Source: Pyropia yezoensis
Lineage: Eukaryota; Rhodophyta; Bangiophyceae; Bangiales; Bangiaceae
Length of the DNA stretch: 64,000 nt
Direction of reading: 5' to 3'
Assembly: GCA_009829735.1 (NCBI GenBank)
Contig: CM020618.1
Location: 42,360,878 to 42,424,877 of the forward strand
This document shows positions 30,510-39,183 of the stretch, piece after piece (the stretch's first letter is position 1; each line of letters starts with the position of its first letter). Under the pieces are notes generated by a model. It did no database searches and was not told where the DNA came from. It saw nothing but the letters and a program-made list of their open reading frames with translations. The position numbers were made by a program, and so were the translations under genes.

Positions 30510-32785
30510 ATGGCAGCGTTTGTGGCACCTCCCTCCCTGGCAGTGGCGGCGGCGTCGCGGGCGAATTCCTTTACCGGCCACGTCAGCCGGCCGGCAGCCG
30601 GGGGCTCCGCCGCCTCGTCCGCGGCCGCCAGCCGCCGCAGCGGCGTCCGCCGCCGCCGCCCTGCGCACCTGCCCCGGACCGTGACGTCTATGGCAGCGTC
30701 GGCGGCGGCTGCGCATGGCACGGCGCCTGAGCCGTCTGCCGCCGTCCCTACCGGCGGCGTGGCTGCCGCCGCGTCCGCCGCGCCCGCCATTCCCCCGCCC
30801 GACGACGCCGTCAACGGCGCCGACGGAGCCGCCCCCGTGGCGGTGGCGGACGGCGGGTCGAGCGCGGCACCCCCCTCCCCCCCCCCCCGCCTCCCCGCCC
30901 ACCCGTGGTGCCCGGCGTCACCCGTCGCCTCCGCCGCGACGACGTACTGGACGTGACCATCGAGTCGCTCGCGTACGGTGGCGACGGCCTCGCGTGGGCG
31001 CCCGACGGCCCCGGCGAGGCCGCGCTGGCCATCCTGGTCAAGCACGCCATCCCGGGGGATACGGTGCGGGTGGCGCTCAAGAAGCTGCGGCGCAAGCCCA
31101 AAACCCACTCCAACAGCGTCTCCCGCGGCGCGCACGCCGAGGCGGTGCTGCTGTCGCGGACGGGTACAGCGGCGGCGGCGGTGACGCCGCGGTGCCCCCA
31201 TTTTGGCCTCAGCCGCACGGGGGGCGGCGGGTGCGGCGGGTGCCTCCACCAGCACCTCAGCTACGAGCGGCAGCTCGCGGAAAAGTCTGGGCAGGTGGCG
31301 TTTTTGTTTCGAGATCTGGTGGCGGCGGGGGGGGGGGGGGGGGGGCTCCGTCCCATTGTGCCCGCGCCGGGCTTGTGGGGGTACCGCAACAAGATGGAGT
31401 TTTCGTTTGGCACCCGCATCTGGCGGTCGGACAAGCCGTACGTGGCCCCCACCGCCGCCGGGGAGGGCGCCGACGCCCCATTGGCAGAGGCGGTGGGGGC
31501 GACGGTGTCGGGGGCGGCCGATACGCCTGCCGCGCCACTGCCGCCACCCGTGTCGGGGCCCCCCCCACCACGCAAGGTGTATCCCCCAGGGGGCAATGAC
31601 GGCTTTGTGTTGGGCCTCCACGCACCCGGGCGGTACGACAAGCTGGTCCCCATCGACTCGTGCCTCATCCAGCCCGACCCCGCCAACGAGGTGCTCGCCT
31701 TCCTCCGCACCCGCACGGAGGAGCTGCTGCTCGAGCCGTTTGACGTCAAGACCGCCACCGGCTACCTTCGTGCCGTTGGCCTGCGGTCCGCCACGGACGC
31801 GGCCGGGCGGCTGCAGCTGAGCGTCAACCTGGTGACGGCCCAGGACGAGGTGCCCGGCCGGCTGATCCCGCTGGCCGCCGAGCTCGGCGCCCGCTTCCCC
31901 GCCGTCACCTCGGTCGTTCATAACGTGCAGGCAAGCAGCAGCGACCGCGGCGGCGGCGGCCGCCGCGGCGCCCCCGAGGCGGTCCTCTACGGCGGCCGTA
32001 CAATTGTGCAGGCGCTCGGCGGCCTCGAGTTTGAAATGTCTGCAAACAGCTTCTTCCAGACCTCTGCGGGCTCCGCGGCCCTTCTCTACGAGCTCATTGG
32101 GGAGGCGGCCGCCGCGGGGCCCCGCGACACGGTGGTGGACCTCTTTTGCGGCACCGGCACGATTGGGCTGACGCTCGCCGCCCGCGCGGGGCGGGTGGTG
32201 GGCGTGGAGCTGGTGGCCGACGCGGTCGCCGACGCGCGGCGCAACGCAGAGCGCAACGGGGTGACCAACGCGGCGTTTTACGTGGGCGACCTCACCGCCC
32301 TGCGGGGGGGGATGGCCCTCGCCGACGTCATTGACTGGGAGGGCGACCCGCCGGCAGTGACCGCGCCGCCGGCGCCGGCTGCGGCATCCTCCCCCCCGCC
32401 ACCGACCGCCGCCGCCGCTGATACGGACGGCGGCTCTACCGATGGGGCGGCATCGGCAGAGGCGACGGCGCCCGTCGCCGACGTTGCCATGGACGTGGTG
32501 GTGGTGGACCCACCACGGGCGGGGCTGCACCCCAAGCTTGTCCGATGGCTCGCCGCCTGCCCCGCCCGGCGGATTGTGTACGTCAGCTGCAACGCCGCGA
32601 CGCAGGTACGCGACGTGGCCCTGCTCCGCAGTCACGACCCGGCGTGGCGGCTGACCGCCCTGACGCCGGTGGATATGTTTCCCCACACGCCCCACATTGA
32701 GACGGTGGGGGTGCTGGAGCGCGTTGCCGTTGACGGTGGGGAGGAGGGGGGGGATGCGGCGGGAGCGGGGGGTGACGACGGCTGA
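30510..32785 (+). CDS. TrmA/RlmD-type RNA m5U methyltransferase, organelle-targeted; frame break in C run
   Basis: Transfers a methyl group from SAM to C5 of uridine, by family most likely in organelle 23S rRNA. The catalytic part (from about 30905) has a TRAM-like start, Fe-S cysteines (RCPHFG...CGGCLHQHLSYERQL), the SAM site VVDLFCGTGTIGLTLA, VVVDPPRAGLHPKL and the nucleophile motif VYVSCNAATQVRDV, then HIETVGVLERV. Upstream, in another frame, ATG 30510 begins a Ser/Ala/Arg-rich N-terminus (MAAFVAPPSLAVAAASRANS) typical of a plastid or mitochondrial transit peptide. The two frames meet at the C run 30870-30890; one missing C, or two extra, would join them into a protein of about 758 residues. 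The methyltransferase frame has no ATG of its own nearby. Confidence 0.85.
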
Positions 32786-32827
32786 TGAGCCGCCACGCGG
32801 ATTGGCAACCAGGGGTCACCCGCCTTG

Positions 32828-32833
32828 AATAAA
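32828..32833 (+). terminator. Polyadenylation signal
   Basis: AATAAA 42 bases after the methyltransferase stop codon. Confidence 0.4.
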
Positions 32834-33164
32834 AAGGCCGGTCCACTCGTAGGAGAAGTCTCCCAGGAGTGCCGCTGTCACCGTCGGCAACTGCGCAGGT
32901 CGCCTGCATACGGCCGACGTCCGTGGAGAGGCCCCTTCCCCGCGTGCACCCGCCCCCCCGCGACGCGGAGCACCGTCGGTCGGGGCGCCCGCCGCGGCCA
33001 CCGTGCAACAGCGGGCCGGCCCGGGCGACGGGCGTTGCCGCGGCCCCCTCTCCCCCGCCACCGCCCACGGACCTGCCGTTTCGCCGACACTCCCGCACGG
33101 CCACTCCTCGCCTCCCCCCCCCCCCCCCCCCTCCCGCCCCCCCCCAACCCTCCCAAAACAGCCG

Positions 33165-34592
33165 TCACACGCGCCGCCTCTTCCGGCGCCGGCGGCTCCC
33201 CCCCGACGTCCGCCCCCTCCGCTCTGCACCCGCGCGGGTGGCGTTGCGCTTGAGCGCCGCCAAAAACCACATCATCCGCGGCCTCCGCGTGAGGTACCCC
33301 CAGTCTGCCGCCGCGTCGGCCAGCATCATGCACGTGGCGGCGCTGAAAAAGCACAGCAGCGCCGAGTGGACGGTCAGGACGGCCCCCACCGCCACGGCCA
33401 CGGTGTGGGCTGACGGCGCCGGCCAGCCGCCCGGGCCGACAAGGCCCGCCTTGGCCGCCACCACCCCCAGCCCTGCGAGCATGGCCCGCACCTGGGTGGT
33501 GACCAGGGACCAGCCGCCAAAGCCGAGCAGCCGCGCCGCGATGCTCACCTGCGCCGCGACGCCCGCCACCTTCGTCGCCGTCGTCGCGGCGAGGAGGAGC
33601 GCCGTCGGCCAGCGGCCCGCGAGGCCCGCCGCCATCACCACGCTCAGCGACCCAATGCCAAGGGCGTAGAGGAAGGCGTAGAAAGGCCCGAGGCTGCACC
33701 CCACCAGCATGACCGTAACGCCGACGGTCTGAAACGCCCGGCGAGTGTCCCAGCGGAGGGCCACAAAGACGGGCGGCAGAGGGTAGAGGAGGAGGAGGAA
33801 CGAGTCGAGGCGGTACACCCGCCCAAGGGACCACATGCAGCACCCGACGGCGGCCATGAGGGCGGCCTCCACCTTGGGCAGCTGCACGAACTGTTCGGGG
33901 TTCTCAATCGCCGGCGCGCCGCTGCCGCCGCCGGGCGGCTGCCACCCCGCCGGGCCATACTGCTCGTCGTCGTCTTCACTGGCGTCATCGTCGCCGTCCA
34001 CGCCGCGGCGCGCGGGGCTAGCCCAGGAGGACGACGCGCCCGCCGCGCCGGCAGCTGCGTCGGCGCGGCCTTCAAACTCCTCAATGAGAGCCTCCCACTC
34101 TGCCGGCGATGCGGCGGGGGGGGCGACGCCCTTCCGACGCGACCGCGCAACGGCAGACGCAGCGGGCGGCGGGGGGCGCGCGGGGGACTGGGCGGCGGCC
34201 GCCTCGGCGGCCGTGTCCGCCTCCCACGCGTCGGCGGCGGCGGCCCACGGGTTGGCGTCCCCCGTGCCGCTGCCGCCGCTACCGCCGCCGCCGCCGAGGC
34301 CACTGCCGCCGTTGCTGCCGCCACGGCCAACGCTGTCGGCCGCGGCGGTGGGTGAGAACCGGGCGCCGACGCGACAGCAGCGGCGGCGGCGGGTACCCCA
34401 GCCACAGCCGGAATGGGAGGCAGGCGCCGCTGTCGCCAGGCGCCGACGAGCCAAGGCAGCGCGGCGGCGGCCGCCACCACCGCACCAGCCGCTATCGCCA
34501 CCGCCGACGCCGACGCCGACGGCGGGGGCGGCAAAGGCGGGAGCGGCGGCGGCCGCACCTGTGCCCAGTGGGGCAGCGGCCGGGGCACCCAT
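33165..34592 (-). CDS. DUF2232 membrane protein, probably plastid
   Basis: A 475-residue protein whose second half is a DUF2232 (YybS-like) integral membrane domain as in cyanobacteria: LPKVEAALMAAVGCCMWSLG, LLLLYPLPPVFVALRWDTRR, then GPFYAFLYALGIGSLSVVMA and further hydrophobic spans, in total about seven or eight. The first half is a Gly/Ala/Ser-rich N-terminus followed by an acidic linker (GDDDASEDDDEQ), compatible with a plastid transit peptide. The function of the family is not established. The start at 34592 is the best ATG but not certain: a 22-bp repeat containing splice-donor-like GTGAGT lies just upstream, so a short spliced first exon is possible. Divergent to the next gene. Confidence 0.75.
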   Translation of the reverse strand: MGAPAAAPLGTGAAAAAPAFAAPAVGVGVGGGDSGWCGGGGRRRAALARRRLATAAPASHSGCGWGTRRRRCCRVGARFSPTAAADSVGRGGSNGGSGLGGGGGSGGSGTGDANPWAAAADAWEADTAAEAAAAQSPARPPPPAASAVARSRRKGVAPPAASPAEWEALIEEFEGRADAAAGAAGASSSWASPARRGVDGDDDASEDDDEQYGPAGWQPPGGGSGAPAIENPEQFVQLPKVEAALMAAVGCCMWSLGRVYRLDSFLLLLYPLPPVFVALRWDTRRAFQTVGVTVMLVGCSLGPFYAFLYALGIGSLSVVMAAGLAGRWPTALLLAATTATKVAGVAAQVSIAARLLGFGGWSLVTTQVRAMLAGLGVVAAKAGLVGPGGWPAPSAHTVAVAVGAVLTVHSALLCFFSAATCMMLADAAADWGYLTRRPRMMWFLAALKRNATRAGAERRGRTSGGSRRRRKRRRV

Positions 34593-35210
34593 GGGCGCCG
34601 CGACGCGGCCGAACGGCAGAGAAACACACTCACCAGTGAGATGCAGAGAAACACACTCACCAGTAAAATTGATAGAGCTGTGTTGACGAAGGACAGGGAA
34701 GGGGGGGAGGAAGGGGGGGGGGGAGGAAGGGGGGGGAGGAGGAAGGGGGGGGGGAGGAAGGGGGGGGGGAGGAAGGGGGGGGGGAGGAAGGGGGGGGGGA
34801 GGAAGGGGGGGGGGGATGCCTGAGGAGGGTGGGGGGTGAGTGGAATGTGGCAGGAGGGTCGCGGAGGGGGCCACGGGCATGGGACTGGCGGATCCCGCTT
34901 TCCGGGACGAGGTTCGAGGAGTGAGGTCAATCGGATCGAGCGTGAACAGGCAGCAACCTCGATGGTGCATCGACCTCCGGCCACCGAGCCGGCCACGCCA
35001 TCGTCGCCGTTGCCCGGGGCGTGTCCCTCTCCACCAGCGACTTGTCCCCCTCGCGGTCTGCTCCTGCCTCGCCCGCCCCGCGACCACGACCGCCATCACC
35101 CCTCCCTCTGGTCACGGATTCCTGCCCTTCTTCCCAACGTCCTCCCTTCGCCCGCACCCAGCCTGCACCCCTCGACGTCCCCCCGCTTGGCCAGCACCAC
35201 CCACCCGGCC
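34593..35210. promoter_or_regulatory. Shared upstream region of two plastid-type genes
   Basis: 618 bp between divergent starts. Contains two copies of GCAGAGAAACACACTCACC-type sequence (34616-34637, 34643-34664) and the G-rich minisatellite at 34692-34816. Pyrimidine-rich before the plus-strand start. Confidence 0.5.
34692..34816. repeat. G-rich minisatellite, GGAGGAAG(8-10) units
   Basis: About seven tandem units of 14-18 bp built from GGAGGAA followed by eight to ten G. Every G block is long enough to form G-quadruplexes on the plus strand. Confidence 0.9.
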
Positions 35211-35636
35211 ATGGTCGCCGCCTTTGTTCCCGCCGCCGCCGTTGCGGTCAGCGGCGCGCGCACGGCGCCGGTGTGCGGGCGGGCGGCCAGGCGAGGTGTC
35301 GCTGCCCCCGCTTATGTGGTCGTCCCCGCTCCGGCCCGCGGCCGCGCCTGCCGAATGGGAGTGGACGCGCCGCTCGCGTCTGCCGCCGCCGACGCCGTCG
35401 CGGCCGCCGCCTCGGCGGCCGCTGCCGCCGCTGCCGCCGCGCCGGGCACGTCGCTGGACGCCGTGGCCGCCACCCCCACTCCTCTCGCCATCTCGTGGTC
35501 TGCCCTCCACACGCTGACCGCCGACGTTGGGTCCACCGTGGGTGGGATGGACGTGCAGGCGCTGGGACTGGTAGCCGCTATTGTCGCGGGCGCGCTGCTG
35601 GCCGCGGTCGTTGCTTTTGTCATCATCAAGGTGTAA
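35211..35636 (+). CDS. Plastid-targeted single-TM protein, unknown
   Basis: A 141-residue protein. Residues 1-48 (MVAAFVPAAAVAVSGARTAP...RGRACRMG) are rich in Ala, Val, Ser and Arg with almost no acidic residue, like a plastid transit peptide. A poly-Ala stretch follows, then TPTPLAISWSALHTLTADVG and one C-terminal membrane span (LGLVAAIVAGALLAAVVAFV) ending IIKV. The size and topology resemble small thylakoid or cytochrome/photosystem subunits, but I cannot match it to any named one. The ATG is in a strong context (ggccATGG). A 29-base G run (35669-35697) follows shortly after the stop. Confidence 0.65.
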   Translation: MVAAFVPAAAVAVSGARTAPVCGRAARRGVAAPAYVVVPAPARGRACRMGVDAPLASAAADAVAAAASAAAAAAAAAPGTSLDAVAATPTPLAISWSALHTLTADVGSTVGGMDVQALGLVAAIVAGALLAAVVAFVIIKV

Positions 35637-36528
35637 GAGGTGGGGTGGTCTTGGGGAGGAGGGCGCCAGGGGGGGGGGGGGGGGGGGGGGGGGGGGGTGA
35701 GGGGAGTCTGGGTCAAGAGAGAGGGGGCGGGGGGGGATTGAGTGGAAGTGGAGAGCGGAAGGAGAGCGTGCAAGTGTCCGGGAAGTCGGTGTGTTAGATG
35801 TGTGTCCCGCGTTCGTGGTCATTTGTACTCGTTTTCATTGTTTTTGTTCTGGGGATGGGAGGGGACAGAGCGTGGGGGACGCCCCACGAAGCAGCGGCGG
35901 TCAAACCTTGGTTCGCACTCGGCAGGGCGGCACGCTGCGCAGTGCCCGCGTCGTGGCTCCGTTATCACCTTGGCGACGGCAGCAGAGGACATGGTAGACA
36001 GGACAGCCCAGCATTGCTGCTCCCCGTTGCGAGCGGTGTACGCAATGAACACTGCCTCCGAGCGAATGCAAAGGATACAGTTTCCCTCAGTCGGGAGGAC
36101 AGCGTGGCCACAGGTCGCCACGCGGTTACTTATGCGCGCCTATGTCCGGGAGCAGCAGCTGCACAGCATACATCAGGCCGAAGTACCAGCATGCAGCATG
36201 TGTGCAGCTTTGCACTGAGAAGAAAAGAACGTCCTGCATCGCCATGGACACGACCAAGCGGTTGGCTCAATAAGCAACGAACAACGACGACGGCCGAGCA
36301 CATACTGCAGAAGCAGTCCGACCAGTAGGCCCGCAAACACACAATCACAAAAAAAAAAAACGCTCGGCCACTCGGTTCCCTTTGTCCTCCCTTCGATAAG
36401 CACCACCCGACCATAGGATGAAAAGGACAACAGAGTCCACCAAACGCCGTGCGTAGGACCGCTGGGAACCCCTCCGCACCACATCCAACCCTCCACCACA
36501 CTTGTGTACACTGTCGGGAGAGTAGAGC
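35637..36528. other. Convergent intergenic region
   Basis: Begins with G runs (35640-35740) and changes near 35780 to ordinary, less GC-rich sequence that is probably the 3' untranslated region of SUMO. No gene recognised. A12 run at 36348-36360. Confidence 0.4.
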
Positions 36529-37736
36529 TTAGCAGCCGCAGAGCACCGGCGCACAGGTGAATGAGGCAATGGCCTCGATGCCACCTTGCTGGAACAGCAC
36601 GGCGTCGATCACGTCCATGTCCTCCTGTCAAGCGGCAGGTCAGAGTTCAGCATAAGGTCCAACACCAAGAGCAAGAGGAGACAGGAGCACCACAGCAACG
36701 TCGAGCGCGTCAGCAAAAAGAACCCAGGCACGCACAGGCAATGGAATGCGCCGGGATCATGACGTCGTGATGCTAGCAGGACGGCTTCAACTGACGAGCA
36801 AGAATGCCAACGGACAAAAGAAAACGAAGCCTCCGTGTGATGGAGCGGGAAGGCCCGGACATCGCAACAAAAACCCACGCAGGCAGCACACAACGCACCA
36901 TCTCGAGAGATTCAGGCGTGTCGGTGTCGTTGACGCGGTTGCCATCAAACAAAAACCGATAGGCTGCAGAGCACAGAAAAAACAAAAAAGAGCAAGACAT
37001 TACGACGCGCGAGAAATAGTCAGCGTACTCGACCGCGACGACAATACACATGACAGCCCTCCCCACCTCGGCACGTAGGCAGAGAGATGGGTAATGCGGA
37101 CCCGCCCACCATCACGAAGGCGGATCCAATGAACAGGTAGCGTCCAGAATAGTCAAGCAATCACAAGTGACCCCCAAAAACGTACTGCCCACGCTGGTGC
37201 CCATCCGAGCACAGTACGCGTCCATCAGCTTCTTCAGCTGGGTCTTCTTCTTGATCCTGAACTGCACCTCGTTGCCCTCACTGTCGCGCACCTGCGTTCG
37301 GCAGAGAAAAAGAGGGCGCATAATAGCAAGAAGAAACACACGATGGAGGCACCACACCTGACGCAATAGCCACGGCAGCGCATGAGACATGTAAGCGTCC
37401 AAGATGTGAGACCTGGTTCCAGCAAAAAAATACACAAGCACGCGCGCGTTCTCGCTGACGTGAAAAGGATAGCCGTTCAAAGCACGATGGCAAGAGAGAC
37501 AAACGAATCCTGGAGATTCCCATGCCGTTCACCACCACGCGCTGCCCAGCTGAAACCTCCCAAACGTCCATGCCCAGTCTGAGGCGACGACTAGATAAAA
37601 CCACCATCCATGACAAGCGCACCTTGATGTTCACCTGCTCAGAGCTGCCCGTCCCGTCCGGGGTAGCGTCGTCCGTACCGGGCTTGGTGTCGGCAGGGGT
37701 CCCTTCCGCGCCCGTCAGCGGCTTGCTGTCGGCCAT
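36529..37736 (-). CDS. SUMO: SUMO precursor, four exons
   Basis: Exons on the minus strand: 37736-37623, 37291-37186, 36963-36899 and 36624-36529; introns of 331, 222 and 274 bp with donors GTGCGC, GTACGT, GTGCGT and CAG acceptors. The 126-residue product matches the ubiquitin-like fold of SUMO: VRDSEGNEVQFRIKKKTQL, KKLMDAYCARMGTSV, YRFLFDGNRVNDTDTPESLE, EDMDVIDAVLFQQGG. A SUMO protease would cut after G110, leaving a 110-residue modifier for attachment to lysines; 16 residues ending CGC would be removed. The N-terminal 33 residues are flexible and Thr/Asp-rich. It is the most intron-dense gene of the window. It is head-to-head with eS12. Confidence 0.93.
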
Positions 37737-38425
37737 GACGGCAGCAAAGGGGGCCGGGAAGAGAAGCTCGACCAACAGCGAACGCAGCCGAAGAGGCTGG
37801 TGCGAGCTGGTGGGAGGAAAGGAGTGCGGGAGGGGCCGAAGACAATGGACGACAAGCGCGCCGGTGGACTAGGGTTGTGATGCGAACTGTCGGCGGACGA
37901 GTTCCCGCAGGCGACTGCGTTGTCAAGCGACGTGGCTCTCGGCGCGCGGCGAACGCAGCCAGGTGGCGCCATTGTGGACGTTCGGGCTTCCTTCGGATGC
38001 ACGTCCGCGTCCCCACCCCGCCGAGACTTGGCTGGCACTTGATCGCCCCAACACACTCCCTGGCCATCAAATAATGTGCAGGACCGCTTCATTGACAATT
38101 ATCCAGTACCAGATTGCGAACGAAGATTACATTCAATGGCGACGTGTCCAATCCCGCCATTCATTGCGTTCGGCCTATTCGATCGATGCAGCCATCGCGG
38201 TAGCCGCGAAGCCTTGTATGCCCGGCGCCGCCGCCGACCGTCATCCGGTCCCCTCCCGCGATCCTCCGACGTCACTGCCACCATCGTGTAGACTGGTTGG
38301 AGGACCCTCATCGGTGACAACCAGTCTCTTCCACGCTCTCTTTACCCTTTCGCCCTTCTGCCCCCCTCTATCACCTTCAATCAACCCATTGCAATTTCCC
38401 CTTCGTCCAACCCCCCCTCGCCATC
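37737..38425. promoter_or_regulatory. Shared upstream region of SUMO and eS12
   Basis: 689 bp between divergent start codons, with average GC content, unlike most of the window. The last 90 bases before eS12 are strongly pyrimidine-rich. No TATA box seen. Confidence 0.5.
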
Positions 38426-38872
38426 ATGTCTTCTGAGGGTGGTGCCGCCCCGGCGGTGGCCGAGGTGCCAGCCCCCGCCGCTGCGGACGCCGGCGGTGCC
38501 ATGGACATCATGAAGGCGCTGCAGGAGGTGCTGAAGAAGTCCATTGTCCACGACGGCCTCGTTCGCGGCCTCCGCGAGTGCGCCAAGGCCCTGGACCGCC
38601 GCGAGGCGCAGCTGTGCATTCTGGCCCAGGACTGTGACGAGCCCGCGTACACCCGCCTGATTGAGGCGCTCTGCGGGGAGCACGGGATTAACCTGGTGCG
38701 CGTGCCCGAGAAGAAGCAGCTCGGCGAGTGGGCGGGGCTGTGCAAGATTGACGCCGAGGGGGTGGCGACCAAGGTTGTAGGCTGCACCTGCGCTGTGGTG
38801 AAGGAGTTTGGCGAGCGCAGCGCTGGGTTCGACTTCCTGCTGGACTACCTGAACGCCAACAAGGAGGAGTAG
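38426..38872 (+). CDS. RPS12: Cytosolic ribosomal protein eS12
   Basis: A 148-residue eS12 of the 40S subunit. After an Ala/Pro-rich N-terminus come [60 protein letters not shown] and [20 protein letters not shown], which cover the L7Ae/eS12 fold, ending with CAVVKEFGE and a C-terminal helix. Length equals the family. Single exon, unlike many eS12 genes. A pyrimidine-rich leader precedes the ATG. The convergent gap to the NAD synthetase gene is only 311 bp and holds nothing else recognisable. Confidence 0.96.
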   Translation: MSSEGGAAPAVAEVPAPAAADAGGAMDIMKALQEVLKKSIVHDGLVRGLRECAKALDRREAQLCILAQDCDEPAYTRLIEALCGEHGINLVRVPEKKQLGEWAGLCKIDAEGVATKVVGCTCAVVKEFGERSAGFDFLLDYLNANKEE

Positions 38873-39183
38873 AGTGCTTCACTGATCTGAGGGATTCGGG
38901 GTGATGGGCAGAGGCGACAATGCTGTCCAGCTGAGGGGTGCAGCCGTCCACGTGGATCGGATCTGCACTTGCGTTTGCTGCAAGCTTGTGCGCACTCGGC
39001 AGTGAGTGGCTGGGTAGAAACGCTGCTTGTGGGCCAGTCTCACCCACTGTTCTTGTGCTGCAGTGTTCCTCGGGCGATGGACGACTAAAAAAATGTTCGT
39101 TACCAGTCATCCCATGAGGTTGAGTAAGGCATGTGAGCGATAACCATCCGTACCCGGCTTGCCCTGCCCTAATCTGTCATCCC

